NCBI GenBank assembly: GCA_039793685.1
Contig: JBDRAL010000068.1
Coordinates: 11,852-75,851 of the forward strand
Origin: JAAFHI01 sp039793685
Lineage (GTDB): Bacteria; Acidobacteriota; Blastocatellia; Chloracidobacteriales; Chloracidobacteriaceae
Direction: 5' to 3'
Length of the DNA stretch: 64,000 nucleotides
Made by a program: the position numbers and the translations under genes. A model generated the notes under the pieces. The model searched no databases. It was not told the DNA's origin and worked only from the letters and a program-made list of their open reading frames with translations. Positions 8,101 to 16,332 of the stretch are shown piece after piece (the first letter of the stretch is position 1; each line of letters starts with the position of its first letter).

Positions 8101-8185
8101 TGGTGCGGAAGGAGGGACTCGAACCCCCGTATCCCGAAGGATGCGGTTTTACAGACCGCCGCCTTTGCCGCTCGGCCACTTCCGC
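8101..8185 (-). tRNA. tRNA-Tyr (GTA)
   Basis: A class II tRNA with acceptor GCGGAAG/CTTCCGC, anticodon stem GCGGT/ACCGC around loop CTGTAAA (anticodon GTA), variable arm ATCCTTCGGGAT, T loop TTCGAGT, discriminator A and encoded CCA. It is the first gene of the minus-strand tRNA cluster. Confidence 0.95.
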
Positions 8186-8316
8186 GATCAATCTCATCAG
8201 GCGAAAAAACCTCCAAAACGACAGGAGCGGGGACCTCGCCCGAGGCCGCCCGCTCCATGGAGTCTTCGCGTTCAGAGTACGCTGGATTCAGGGAGCGGGA
8301 AGCCGCTCCCGCAATC

Positions 8317-8490
8317 TCAACTCATTGAATTATAATAATTTGACGATTTTCTCCGCTCCGATTTCCGGGCGCGACTTTGCCGCGACCGCTGCTGCTCGGA
8401 ACGACGCTCGGATTGACGCACGACTTCGAAGGCCGATTTCGACCCGGTCATGAAGGACTGAACGAATTGCGTGTGCGTGAACATCGTCAT
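8317..8490 (-). CDS. Small basic hypothetical protein, 57 aa
   Basis: A short open frame starts at ATG 8490 with AGGAG (minus strand) about ten bases upstream and stops at 8317. The product begins MTMFTHTQFVQSFMTGSKSA and ends in a strongly basic, Arg/Gln/Ser-rich tail (SERRSEQQRSRQSRARKSERRK). The Shine-Dalgarno, sensible composition and position upstream of the same-strand tRNA cluster support it as a gene. A GC-rich hairpin without a T run (GGGAGCGG..CCGCTCCC, about 8291-8310) follows its stop. No family is recognised; a nucleic-acid-binding or phasin-like role is only a guess from the charge. Confidence 0.5.
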   Translation of the reverse strand: MTMFTHTQFVQSFMTGSKSAFEVVRQSERRSEQQRSRQSRARKSERRKSSNYYNSMS

Positions 8491-8735
8491 GGCCGTGCGC
8501 TCCTTTGCGAGATGTCGGTCGGTTGACCGGATGCGCCCATTATCCCCAGCAAAAAGATTTCGTCAATACTTTTTTCTATAAAAAAGAAAATAAATAAAAA
8601 ATTTTATCAATGAATGAAAAAAAGAAATCAGGAAGCGGCAACGCCGGTTCGCGTTTCGAAACGGCGCCCCGCCACAGTCGTCCACCGGGACAAGCCACAT
8701 TGACGTGCGTGGGTGCGCCGGGTTTCCTCGCCAAC

Positions 8736-9962
8736 ATGCCGAAACCGATCCTGCTTTTCTTTCTTCTCCTATGGCCGGTGGCGGTCGGCCCCCAGCCCGT
8801 CGCCGCTCCCCACATTCCCGACGACCGTTTTCCCGGCGCGCCAATTGAATTCGCCGACCGGACCGCCCTTGAAAAGCTTTTCCAGGCGCTCGATGCCGCG
8901 AAGGCGAGAAAACGGCGGGTTCGAATCCTTCAGTACGGCGATTCGCACACCGCCGCCGACCTTTCCACCGCCGAACTCCGCGACCGTCTGCGAAAGGAAT
9001 TCGGCAACGGCGGCATTGGCGTCGTCGTGCCAGGATTTCCCTACCCCTGGTTTTCACGGCGCGGGGCGAAATCGTCCGGCAGCGACGGCTGGAAACCCGT
9101 GGGAATCGGAAAAAACTGGGAAGCGGGCGACCGGCGGTGCGGCCCGGCGGGCGTCGCGGTGGAAACAGAAGCAGCGAACGAATGGCTGCGGCTGGAAGCG
9201 CCCGGCGAACGGTTCGAAGTTCATCTTCTGGAACAACCTGGCGGCGGAATCGTCGAAATCCGGCTCGACGGCGAGCCGGTTACCGAACAACTGACGCTCG
9301 ACAATCCCAAATTCGAGCCGGTTTCGCTGGTTTTCACCGCAAAAACGAGGAACGAAACTCATTTTCTCGATCTTCGGGTCATCGGCGCGGGAAAGGTACG
9401 AATCTTCGGATTCTCCGCCGAAAACCGTTCCGGCGTGGTCGTGGACACGTTCGGCATCAACGGGGCGCGGGCATATCGCCCGCTGTCGTGGAACGAGGCC
9501 ACGCTCGCCGCCGGTCTGCGCGATCTCGCGCCCGACCTCGTCATCCTTGCCTACGGGACGAACGAGGTCACCGATCCGGACCTCTTTCCCGATTACGAGG
9601 ACCGCTTCACCCGACTGATTCGACGCTTTAAAAAAGCCGCGCCGAAAGCCGCGATTTTGGTCCTCGGACCACCCGACCGGATGCTAAGAAACGAAAATCA
9701 ATGGGTCCCCATTCCGGCCCTTCCAAAACTTGTCGAAACACAGCGTCGGGTCGCGCTGGCGGAAGGGGCGCTGTTCTGGGATCAGGCGGCGGCGCTCGGC
9801 GGATTCGGAACGATGGACCGATTGGCGCGGTTGCCGGTTCCGATTGCCCAGGCTGACCGGGTTCACCTCACCAAACCGGGCTATCTCAAACTCGGCGAAC
9901 TGCTTTTCGAGGCGATGATGAAGTCGCGACCTGAAAATACCGGGGCCGGACTCGGCCGATGA
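8736..9962 (+). CDS. Secreted SGNH/GDSL hydrolase (acyl esterase or transferase), first of two
   Basis: The ATG at 8736 is preferred to 8610 because it begins directly with a signal peptide (MPKPILLFFLLLWPVAV); the 42 residues before it lack coding character. The mature part carries the SGNH blocks: Ser70 in YGDSHTAAD, Asn276 in AYGTNE, and Asp374/His377 in DRVHL. Between them lies an insert of about 190 residues with beta-sandwich character (FEVHLLEQPGGGIVEIRLDG), as in two-domain DltD/AlgX/PatB-type enzymes, which work in the periplasm. It is followed closely by an MBOAT and a second SGNH gene, so the likely role is to transfer or trim an acyl group on an exported polymer. The substrate is unknown. 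Confidence 0.8.
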   Translation: MPKPILLFFLLLWPVAVGPQPVAAPHIPDDRFPGAPIEFADRTALEKLFQALDAAKARKRRVRILQYGDSHTAADLSTAELRDRLRKEFGNGGIGVVVPGFPYPWFSRRGAKSSGSDGWKPVGIGKNWEAGDRRCGPAGVAVETEAANEWLRLEAPGERFEVHLLEQPGGGIVEIRLDGEPVTEQLTLDNPKFEPVSLVFTAKTRNETHFLDLRVIGAGKVRIFGFSAENRSGVVVDTFGINGARAYRPLSWNEATLAAGLRDLAPDLVILAYGTNEVTDPDLFPDYEDRFTRLIRRFKKAAPKAAILVLGPPDRMLRNENQWVPIPALPKLVETQRRVALAEGALFWDQAAALGGFGTMDRLARLPVPIAQADRVHLTKPGYLKLGELLFEAMMKSRPENTGAGLGR

Positions 9963-10094
9963 CTGTGGAAATCCTCACCACCCCCGCGCAGTTCCAACGT
10001 TTTTCCACCGGGATTTTCCCCGTGTTTTCCACTTTTCGGCGAGGCGCACAATCGCGGCGTTCAACAAAAACTCCGTCGGTTGGAAGTTCCCGCA

Positions 10095-11492
10095 ATGTCG
10101 CCCACGAGCGGTTCCTTTCTCGCCCTTCTCGTCCTGATTTTCTTCCTCCATCACTTCGTCGAAACCCGGCCCCGAACCCGCCTTTTGTTGCTCGCCACGC
10201 TCGGCCTCGGATTCCACGCCCTCGCGGGCTGGACACCGTTGCTGGTCGTCCTCGCGCTCGCCACGATCAACCACTTCGCCGCGCGGCACGCGGGAAAAAC
10301 GTTCTGGTTGCGGTTCACCGTCGTTGCCCATCTCGCGGCGCTCGTCTTCTATAAATACGCCGAGTTCGCGCTCGGAACGGCGGCGGACGCACTCGGCCTT
10401 GTCGGTTTGAACGTCGCCGCCCCGCGATTCGCCTTCATCGTTCCTCTGGGACTTTCATTTTTCACCTTTCAATCCGTGGCCTACGCCGTGGATGTCGCCC
10501 GCAAAAACCTCGAACCGGCGCGTAACTTCCTCGAATATCTCGCCTTCATCGCCTTTTTCCCGGCCATTCAGGCGGGACCGATTTCACGCGGGGCGCAACT
10601 TCTTCCGCAACTTCGGAGCTTCAACCCGATTGACGCCGAAACCGGCGGACGGGCGCTGTTTCTCATCGCCTGGGGCTGTCTGAAGAAAATCGCCATCGCG
10701 GATTACCTCGCGATCAACTTCACGCAGCGGGTCTTCGATTTTCCCGAACGGTTTTCCTCGATTGAAGTACTGGCCGCCGTGTATGGCTACGCCGCGCAGA
10801 TTTACTGCGATTTCTCCGGCTACACCGACATCGCTCTCGGCGCGGCACTTTTGCTCGGTATCCGGCTGCCGGAGAATTTCCGCCGCCCGTACCGCGCGAC
10901 CGATCTCGCCGATTTCTGGCGACGCTGGCACATCTCCCTTTCAAACTGGCTGCGCGATTACGTCTTTTTCTCCATTGCCGGAAAAAGGCTGCGAAACGTG
11001 AACCGGCTCTACCTCGCGACCGTGGCCACGATGCTCATCGGCGGTTTCTGGCACGGCGCAACCTGGAATTTCATCATCTGGGGCGCGTGGCACGGCTTCG
11101 GCCTGCTCGGACTGCGCCTTCTCGAACGCCGCAAACTCGACCTGTTCGCCCGTTTTCCACTGCCAGATGCTTTCCGAATCTTTTGTACGTTCAATTTTGT
11201 CTGCGCCGGGTGGATTTTCTTCGGGACGGAAACCCTCGCCGCCGCCTTTTCGGTGTTTCGTCAGCTTTTAAGCTTTACCGGCGACACGACCAACCTTCCG
11301 TGGCCGGTGGTCGCGTTCATCGCCGTCCCGATTCTCGGCCAGTTCCTTCCGGACACCATTTTTCAACGCCTCCAGACCGCCTTCACGCGCCTGCCCGCGC
11401 CCGCGCAGGCGCTCGCGCTCGCGCTGCTCGCCTGCGGGCTGTACCGCATCGCGAGTTCCGACGTTGTTCCCTTTCTCTACTCCCGCTTCTGA
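10095..11492 (+). CDS. MBOAT-family membrane O-acyltransferase (AlgI/DltB-like)
   Basis: ATG 10095 is chosen over TTG 10080. The 465-residue protein is polytopic and contains the AlgI signature region YCDFSGYTDIALGAALLLG...FWRRWHISLSNWLRDYVF. The MBOAT active-site histidine is His320 in GGFWHGATWNF, with a second histidine 13 residues on (AWHGFG). In AlgI and DltB the protein passes an acyl group from a cytoplasmic donor across the membrane to a periplasmic partner. Here it sits between two SGNH genes and upstream of a carrier protein, the same functional set as dltB-dltD-dltC. The stop of this gene and the start of the next are three bases apart. Length agrees with AlgI (about 470-520). Confidence 0.88.
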   Translation: MSPTSGSFLALLVLIFFLHHFVETRPRTRLLLLATLGLGFHALAGWTPLLVVLALATINHFAARHAGKTFWLRFTVVAHLAALVFYKYAEFALGTAADALGLVGLNVAAPRFAFIVPLGLSFFTFQSVAYAVDVARKNLEPARNFLEYLAFIAFFPAIQAGPISRGAQLLPQLRSFNPIDAETGGRALFLIAWGCLKKIAIADYLAINFTQRVFDFPERFSSIEVLAAVYGYAAQIYCDFSGYTDIALGAALLLGIRLPENFRRPYRATDLADFWRRWHISLSNWLRDYVFFSIAGKRLRNVNRLYLATVATMLIGGFWHGATWNFIIWGAWHGFGLLGLRLLERRKLDLFARFPLPDAFRIFCTFNFVCAGWIFFGTETLAAAFSVFRQLLSFTGDTTNLPWPVVAFIAVPILGQFLPDTIFQRLQTAFTRLPAPAQALALALLACGLYRIASSDVVPFLYSRF

Positions 11493-11495
11493 ACC

Positions 11496-12848
11496 ATGAA
11501 AAAAGTCACCGTCACGCTGCTTCTGTTCGTCGGACTGTTCGCCGTTCCGCACTTCGTTCCGGCGTTGAACACCTTCAAAGTCCCGCTTCCGATTTCATTC
11601 CCTCAACAAAAGGAAACGTCCGTCGCCGCCGCGACGCCGACAACACCCGAATCGCAACCGGTCGCCACGCCGGTCAGCAACACTGGACACCCCGCCGCCG
11701 CCAGGCCACGCCCCGGAGGCATCGAGGATCCTTCCGGAAAAGCCCTGAACGCCTTTTTCAAGGGACTGGCCGCGTCGGAAACGGGCAAACGCCGGGTGAT
11801 CGTCAGCCATTACGGCGATTCTCCAATTACCGCCGACAACATCACCGCGACCGTCCGGCGCAAACTTCAAAATGATTTCAGCGACGGCGGGCACGGGTTC
11901 ATCCTCGCCGCGCGCCCCTGGCCGTGGTACGACCACCAGAACGTCCAATTTCAACCCGGAAAAGGCTGGAAAGCCGAGCCGATGTTCTTTTCGCGACCGG
12001 AAACGCGCTGCGGGTTCGGCGGCGTCATCTTCACCGCCACCGGCGCGGGCGTTGAAACCACCGTCGGAACCTCCGGAGCAAACGGCCCCGGCGCTTCCGT
12101 CAACGCCTTCGAGGTGTATTTTCTGGCCCAGCCGGGCGGCGGCGGTCTTGAACTTGAACTCGACGGTGCGCCCGCCGGACGCATCAGCACCGCCGGGGAA
12201 ACCGCTCACTCCGAGTTTCATCGCATTGAAGTTCCCGTCGGAGCGCACCGCCTGACCGCGCGGACCGTCGGTGACGGCGAGGTCAAACTGTTCGGGTTCG
12301 TGCTGGAAAACGGGAAAACCGGCGTGGCCTACGACTCCCTCGGCGTCAACGGCGGCTTCATTCAAATGCTGGCGAGTTTCCAGAACGAAAAAATCTGGGC
12401 CGAACAACTCCGCCACCGCGCGCCCGACCTCGTCATCCTCGGCTACGGCGCGAACGAAAGCGAATTCGAAAATTTACCGATGGATCGTTACGAGGCGGAC
12501 ACCCGCGAAGCCATCCGCCGCGTCCGCGCTGCCCTGCCGAATGCCTCGATTCTGCTGCTCGGACCGATGGATCGCGGCAAACGCGGCCCCGGCGGCTCGG
12601 TCATCACCCGTCCGATGATTCCCAGACTGGTCGCGGCCCAGCGCCGCATCGCCGCCGACACCGGGTGCGCGTTTTTCGATACCTACTCGGCGATGGGTGG
12701 CGAAGGCACGGTCGCCCGCTGGCTCGAAACGAAACCGAAGCTGATGGGCGGCGACCTGACGCACCCGACCGTCCAAGGCTCGGAACGGGTCGGCGAACTG
12801 ATTTACGAGGCGTTGCGTGACGCCTACCGCCAATTCAAATCACTTTAA
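11496..12848 (+). CDS. Secreted SGNH/GDSL hydrolase (acyl esterase or transferase), second of two
   Basis: The 450-residue protein has an N-terminal hydrophobic segment (MKKVTVTLLLFVGLFAVPHF) acting as signal or membrane anchor, and a Pro/Thr/Ala-rich linker to about residue 75. SGNH motifs follow: Ser109 in YGDSPITAD, GYGANES, and Asp420/His423 in DLTHPT. Like its partner at 8736 it carries a beta-rich insert (EVYFLAQPGGGGLELELDG), and several stretches are clearly related between the two, so they are paralogues from a local duplication. The linker suggests that it is tethered to the inner membrane next to the MBOAT. The residue before the histidine differs between the two copies (VH against TH), which may reflect different acceptors. 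Confidence 0.8.
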   Translation: MKKVTVTLLLFVGLFAVPHFVPALNTFKVPLPISFPQQKETSVAAATPTTPESQPVATPVSNTGHPAAARPRPGGIEDPSGKALNAFFKGLAASETGKRRVIVSHYGDSPITADNITATVRRKLQNDFSDGGHGFILAARPWPWYDHQNVQFQPGKGWKAEPMFFSRPETRCGFGGVIFTATGAGVETTVGTSGANGPGASVNAFEVYFLAQPGGGGLELELDGAPAGRISTAGETAHSEFHRIEVPVGAHRLTARTVGDGEVKLFGFVLENGKTGVAYDSLGVNGGFIQMLASFQNEKIWAEQLRHRAPDLVILGYGANESEFENLPMDRYEADTREAIRRVRAALPNASILLLGPMDRGKRGPGGSVITRPMIPRLVAAQRRIAADTGCAFFDTYSAMGGEGTVARWLETKPKLMGGDLTHPTVQGSERVGELIYEALRDAYRQFKSL

Positions 12849-12869
12849 AACCCTTTGGAGACACACCAC

Positions 12870-13106
12870 ATGCTTCCGATTCAAGTCACCAATTTTCTGA
12901 ATGAACGCAACGCGGGCGCGCCCGCCATCCCCGCCGACGCCTCGCTGTTCGACACCGGCGTGCTGGATTCCTTCTCGCTCGCCGAGTTCATCACCGTCAT
13001 CGAGGACGCGACCGGAATCTCGATTCCCGACGCCGATCTCAACCCCGAAACCTTTGAAACGATTGCGAAAACCGAGGCGTACATCGCGCGGGCGCTGGGG
13101 GCGTAA
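12870..13106 (+). CDS. Acyl carrier protein (DltC-like / ACP)
   Basis: ATG 12870 has GGAG upstream (in TTTGGAGACAC), while the TTG at 12855 would place the Shine-Dalgarno inside the frame. The 78-residue acidic protein shows the carrier-protein signature DTGVLDSFSLAEFI with Ser34 as the 4'-phosphopantetheine site. The helix-2 context and LDS(F/L) motif fit both free-standing ACPs and DltC-type carriers. It overlaps the next gene, a KASIII-like synthase, by one base (TAATG), which implies tight coupling. The likely job is to present the acyl group that the MBOAT and SGNH proteins put on an envelope polymer. No adenylation (DltA-like) gene lies nearby. Confidence 0.85.
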   Translation: MLPIQVTNFLNERNAGAPAIPADASLFDTGVLDSFSLAEFITVIEDATGISIPDADLNPETFETIAKTEAYIARALGA

Positions 13107-14074
13107 TGAATTGCTTCATCATCGGATCGGGAACGGCCCACCCCGAACGGGTCGTCACCAACGAGGAACTCGCCGCTCGGCTCGGCGTCGCACCGGACTG
13201 GATTTCAAAAAATTCGGGAATCCGGGAACGCCGCTTCGCCGCCGATGACGACACGGTTTCCGGGCTGGCGGTTCGGGCGGTTCAAAACGCACTTTCAAAT
13301 GCCGAAATCGAACCGGCCCGGCTCGACGCCCTCATCGGAAGCACGCTCGGCGCGGAATGTCTCGTGCCGGGCGTCGCCCCGTTCGTTCAACGCGCACTTC
13401 CCGGTTGCCGGACGATTCCCGCGTTCGATCTTCGCGCCGGCTGCCTCGCCTTTCTTCAAAGTCTCAGCCTCGCGCGCGGGTTGCTCGCCGTCGGTTCGGC
13501 GCGGACCGTCGCCTGTTTCGCGTCGGAAATTCAATCGCGTCATTTGAAACTGACGCCCGAGGCGGCGACCCTTTCAATGCTGTTCGGCGACGGGGCGGGG
13601 GCGTACATCGTTTCAAATGAACGGCCTTCAAATTCCACAATTCCAGCCATTGAAATTCTCGACGTCATTCTCGGCACCGACGGGACGAACGCCGAAACGC
13701 TCGGCATTCAAACTTCCACCGAAGGTCCGCGGATGAACGGGCGGGTGGTCATCCTTCACGCCCTGAAACGGTTTCAGGAAACCGCGAACGAACTGCTCGA
13801 ACGCCACAACCTTTCTCCGGACGACATCGCCGCCGTCGTCTGCCATCAACCAAACCTCAACCTTTTGACCCTTGCCGCCGAACGGCTCGGCATCCCCTTC
13901 GACCGCTTCACCGTGACGCTCGACCGTTTCGGAAATACCAGCGGCGCGGCGCACTTCACGGCACTCGACGCCTGCCGCCGCCAAAACCGGCTGAAAAACG
14001 GCGATCGCGTCCTGTTTCTGGCGTTCGGCGCGGGGTTTGCGTGGGGGGGCGCGGTGGGAGCTGTTAGTGGTTAG
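13106..14074 (+). CDS. 3-oxoacyl-ACP synthase III (KASIII/FabH)-like thiolase-fold enzyme
   Basis: This 322-residue protein has the KASIII fold markers and an intact catalytic triad: Cys113 in DLRAGCLAF, His247 in VCHQPN and Asn277 in DRFGNTSGAA. Such enzymes condense an acyl-CoA with malonyl-ACP; close relatives transfer or form ester bonds instead. It begins inside the stop of the carrier-protein gene, so its partner is most likely that dedicated carrier. It may supply a short 3-oxo or branched acyl chain for the SGNH/MBOAT export system (inference). The last residues (AVSG) and stop are encoded inside a heptanucleotide repeat array, a sign that the repeat has eaten into or formed the gene end. 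Confidence 0.85.
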   Translation: MNCFIIGSGTAHPERVVTNEELAARLGVAPDWISKNSGIRERRFAADDDTVSGLAVRAVQNALSNAEIEPARLDALIGSTLGAECLVPGVAPFVQRALPGCRTIPAFDLRAGCLAFLQSLSLARGLLAVGSARTVACFASEIQSRHLKLTPEAATLSMLFGDGAGAYIVSNERPSNSTIPAIEILDVILGTDGTNAETLGIQTSTEGPRMNGRVVILHALKRFQETANELLERHNLSPDDIAAVVCHQPNLNLLTLAAERLGIPFDRFTVTLDRFGNTSGAAHFTALDACRRQNRLKNGDRVLFLAFGAGFAWGGAVGAVSG

Positions 14075-14135
14075 CAGTTAGCAGTTAGCCGGAATTAATC
14101 CCCTTACTAACTACTAACTGCTAACCGCTAACGAC
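14063..14135. repeat. Heptanucleotide inverted array (GTTAGTG/GTTAGCA words)
   Basis: Words GTTAGTG, GTTAGCA, GTTAGCA, GTTAGCC at 14063-14090 are followed after about 13 bases by inverted words ACTAACT, ACTAACT, GCTAACC, GCTAACG to 14135. The arms pair into a hairpin just after, and partly within, the end of the KASIII gene. Confidence 0.8.
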
Positions 14136-14257
14136 TATTACAAAACCGTAATGCGCCGGAAAGGTTCGCGAAAGGTCGCCGCCGCTAAGGTTGTGGCGTC
14201 TCAGACTTGGATGCGCTGAGGTATTCAGGTTTCGAGCAGAGCGTTAGCGTTATTCCC

Positions 14258-14317
14258 GTCACGAAATCCCTCGATGGCACGCAGTCTCCTCCGCCTGGAT
14301 TTCGTGACGATTTTTTT
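14258..14317 (+). terminator. Probable terminator downstream of the acylation cluster
   Basis: GTCACGAAATCC at 14258-14269 pairs perfectly with GGATTTCGTGAC at 14297-14308 and is followed by a T run (14311-14317). The loop of 27 nt is long for a terminator. The T run is on the plus strand only, so it should stop transcription from the 8736-14074 cluster. Confidence 0.6.
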
Positions 14318-14329
14318 GCCCGAAAACGC

Positions 14330-14869
14330 TCATCCGGATTTCCCTCTTCCGGAAAAACGACCGATTCCCTGCTTCACCCACCCGGCAAGGGTCAACAAAA
14401 GGGCAACATCCACAAAAGCCCATTTCAAGACCGTCAATTTTGAAGCAACGCGACACAGGGACTCCGGAACCGATTGCGGCGCAAATCCCAAAATCGCGAT
14501 GACGCAGGAATTTTCACCGACATCGCACGCCGCCGCGACAAACGCCAGCCCCCACAACCACCAGCGTTCAATTCCCCAGGTTCGCGCGAGCGCTCCGGCG
14601 AAAAACAGGCCGTAGACCACCGGATACACCATATCCAGCGTTCCCGAGATCAACCGGTAGAACGATTTCGCCTCGGCCGTCGTGACGGTCAAAAACGTCG
14701 CCACCTCATCCGGGCTGTACCCGAAGAAATAGCCGTCCAGCGGCTTGATCGGATAGCCGTACCGTCGGGCCACCAGAAAAAGCCCCGTGCAGGCCGCCAT
14801 CCCCAGAAACAGCGGAATCTGCCGCCACGTTCCGGAAACCCACGTCACCAGCCGGATCAGGTTCTTCAT
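14330..14869 (-). CDS. Small integral membrane protein, 179 aa, unknown function
   Basis: The start at 14869 (ATG) is chosen because a strong AAGGGGGG lies just upstream and the long N-terminal extension of the open frame (to 15307) runs antisense to the Lrp gene. The product MKNLIRLVTWVSGTW... has about five hydrophobic segments: IPLFLGMAACTGLFLV, MVYPVVYGLFFAGALA, WWLWGLAFVAAACDVG, an Ala/Ile stretch and VDVALLLTLAGWV. A conserved-looking patch, CDVGENSCV, sits in the third. No family is recognised. It is divergent from the Lrp/MarC operon, with about 100 AT-rich bases between them that probably hold both promoters. Confidence 0.75.
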   Translation of the reverse strand: MKNLIRLVTWVSGTWRQIPLFLGMAACTGLFLVARRYGYPIKPLDGYFFGYSPDEVATFLTVTTAEAKSFYRLISGTLDMVYPVVYGLFFAGALARTWGIERWWLWGLAFVAAACDVGENSCVIAILGFAPQSVPESLCRVASKLTVLKWAFVDVALLLTLAGWVKQGIGRFSGRGKSG

Positions 14870-14971
14870 CGGCCCCCCTTTCAACCAAACGTGCGATTCA
14901 ATACACTTACAGAATAAAATTCTTCGGAAAAGCAATTTGACAGCAGAAAATTCTATTTTTATTCTCTTTTT

Positions 14972-15502
14972 ATGAATGACGCTTCGAAAAAACCGGTTTT
15001 CCCCGCGCTCGACGAACTCGACGCCACCGATCGGCGGATTCTCGAATTGCTCCAGCAGGACGGCCGGATGACCAACGCCGCGCTGGCCGAAGCCGTCGGA
15101 CTGACCGCGACGCCGATGCTCCAGCGAATGCGTAAACTCGAACAGCGCGGGATCATCCGGGGCTACACCGCCATCGTCGATCCGACCGCGCTCGGCCGCT
15201 CGCTGCTCGCGTTCGTCTGGGTTCGGATGTCGAACCACAACCCCGGCGTCCACGAACGCTTCGTCGAAATGATTTCCGGTTTTCAGGAAGTGCTCGAATG
15301 CCACCACATCTCGGGCGAGGAAGACTACCTTTTAAAAGTGCTCGTGCGTGACATGCGCGAGTACGAGGGCTTTCTCCTCCACCGCATCAACCAGATTTCA
15401 GACATTGCCCGCGTAAAAACGACGTTCGTCCTGTCGTCGCCCAAGATGGCGACCGCCATTCCGGTCGGAGACGACGTCACGAACGGAGGAACCGAACAAT
15501 GA
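14972..15502 (+). CDS. Lrp/AsnC-family transcriptional regulator
   Basis: The 176-residue protein has the standard AsnC-type architecture. An N-terminal winged helix-turn-helix occupies residues about 17-65 (LDATDRRILELLQQDGRMTN...GLTATPMLQRMRKLEQRGIIRGY). A C-terminal ligand-binding/oligomerisation domain follows (LLAFVWVRMSNHN, HHISGEEDYLLKVLVRDMREYEGFL). Such proteins form octamers and sense amino acids. It overlaps the downstream MarC gene by 4 bp (ATGA), so it probably controls that membrane protein and its own transcription. The last 15 residues (AIPVGDDVTNGGTEQ) extend past the usual end of the family. Confidence 0.93.
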   Translation: MNDASKKPVFPALDELDATDRRILELLQQDGRMTNAALAEAVGLTATPMLQRMRKLEQRGIIRGYTAIVDPTALGRSLLAFVWVRMSNHNPGVHERFVEMISGFQEVLECHHISGEEDYLLKVLVRDMREYEGFLLHRINQISDIARVKTTFVLSSPKMATAIPVGDDVTNGGTEQ

Positions 15503-16122
15503 CCGACGCGCTTTCTTTCGGCGTTCTCAGTTTTACTTCGCTTTTCACCATCATCGATCCGATTGCCGCGGCGCCCGTCTTCGTCGCGCTGACCGAAAAA
15601 CATTCCGCCGAACGCCGCCGCGCGATGGCGATGAAAGCCTGCCTCGTGGCCATGGCCGTCCTCGTCGTGTTCGCCGTCTGCGGCGGGTTCATCTTTAAAA
15701 TGTTCGGAATCACTGTGGACGCCCTTCGCATCGCGGGCGGCATCCTCTTTTTCGTGAGCGCGATGCAGATGCTCACCGGCCATGCCCATTCCGAATCGGA
15801 CGAACAGACAACGGAAGCCGACATCGCCATCGTCCCGCTCGGCATTCCGCTCATCTGCGGCCCCGGCGCAATCAGCACGGCGATGGTTCTGGTCGGCCAG
15901 CATCGGACGCCGCTCTACATCGGGACGTTCTTCGTCGCACTGCTCGCCGTCCTCACGCTGACCGCCGCCACTCTCATCCTCGCGCCGAAAATCCTCCGGT
16001 TCATTGGAAAAAGCGGGGTCGAAGTCATCACCCGCATCATCGGGCTGATTCTCTGTACCCTGGGCGTCCAGTTCATCATCGACGGACTGCGGCCGATTGC
16101 GGCGAGTATCCTACATCAATAG
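15499..16122 (+). CDS. MarC-family (UPF0056) integral membrane protein
   Basis: The 207-residue hydrophobic protein has six predicted membrane segments and the MarC family pattern: an N-terminal SLFTIIDPIAAAPVF, a central IAIVPLGIPLICGPGAIST, and a C-terminal ITRIIGLILCTLGVQFIIDGL. MarC proteins are inner-membrane proteins of uncertain transport function. Translational coupling to an AsnC-type regulator suggests an amino-acid- or metabolite-responsive exporter (inference). The stop lies at the first base of a heptanucleotide repeat array. Confidence 0.92.
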   Translation: MTDALSFGVLSFTSLFTIIDPIAAAPVFVALTEKHSAERRRAMAMKACLVAMAVLVVFAVCGGFIFKMFGITVDALRIAGGILFFVSAMQMLTGHAHSESDEQTTEADIAIVPLGIPLICGPGAISTAMVLVGQHRTPLYIGTFFVALLAVLTLTAATLILAPKILRFIGKSGVEVITRIIGLILCTLGVQFIIDGLRPIAASILHQ

Positions 16123-16330
16123 GTGTCGGGTATCGGGTGTCGGGTTTCAGGTTCAGAACAGTTTTCAAATATCGGGTAAATTCTTTACTTTCAGAGGGAA
16201 GCGGTCAATTATCCGCTTTGGTTAAATCAGGGTGTTGAAGGGTTCTGGATTGAACCTGAAACCCGACACCAGACACCTGAAACCTTCCCGGTTCGAACCT
16301 GAAACCCGACACCCGATACCCGACACCTTT
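16122..16330. repeat. Heptanucleotide inverted array (GTGTCGG/GTTTCAG words)
   Basis: GTGTCGG, GTATCGG, GTGTCGG, GTTTCAG words fill 16122-16157. Their inverted forms (CTGAAAC, CCGACAC, CCGATAC) fill about 16252-16330 and run right up to the next start codon. The roughly 95-base spacer contains a small dyad (AAGCGG..CCGCTT). Nothing else is seen in this gap. Confidence 0.8.
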
Positions 16331-16332
16331 TC

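Noticed and set aside
14870..15307. N-terminal extension of the 14330-14869 membrane protein
   Set aside because: It is antisense to the Lrp/AsnC gene, and ATG 14869 has a strong ribosome site and starts a natural membrane protein.
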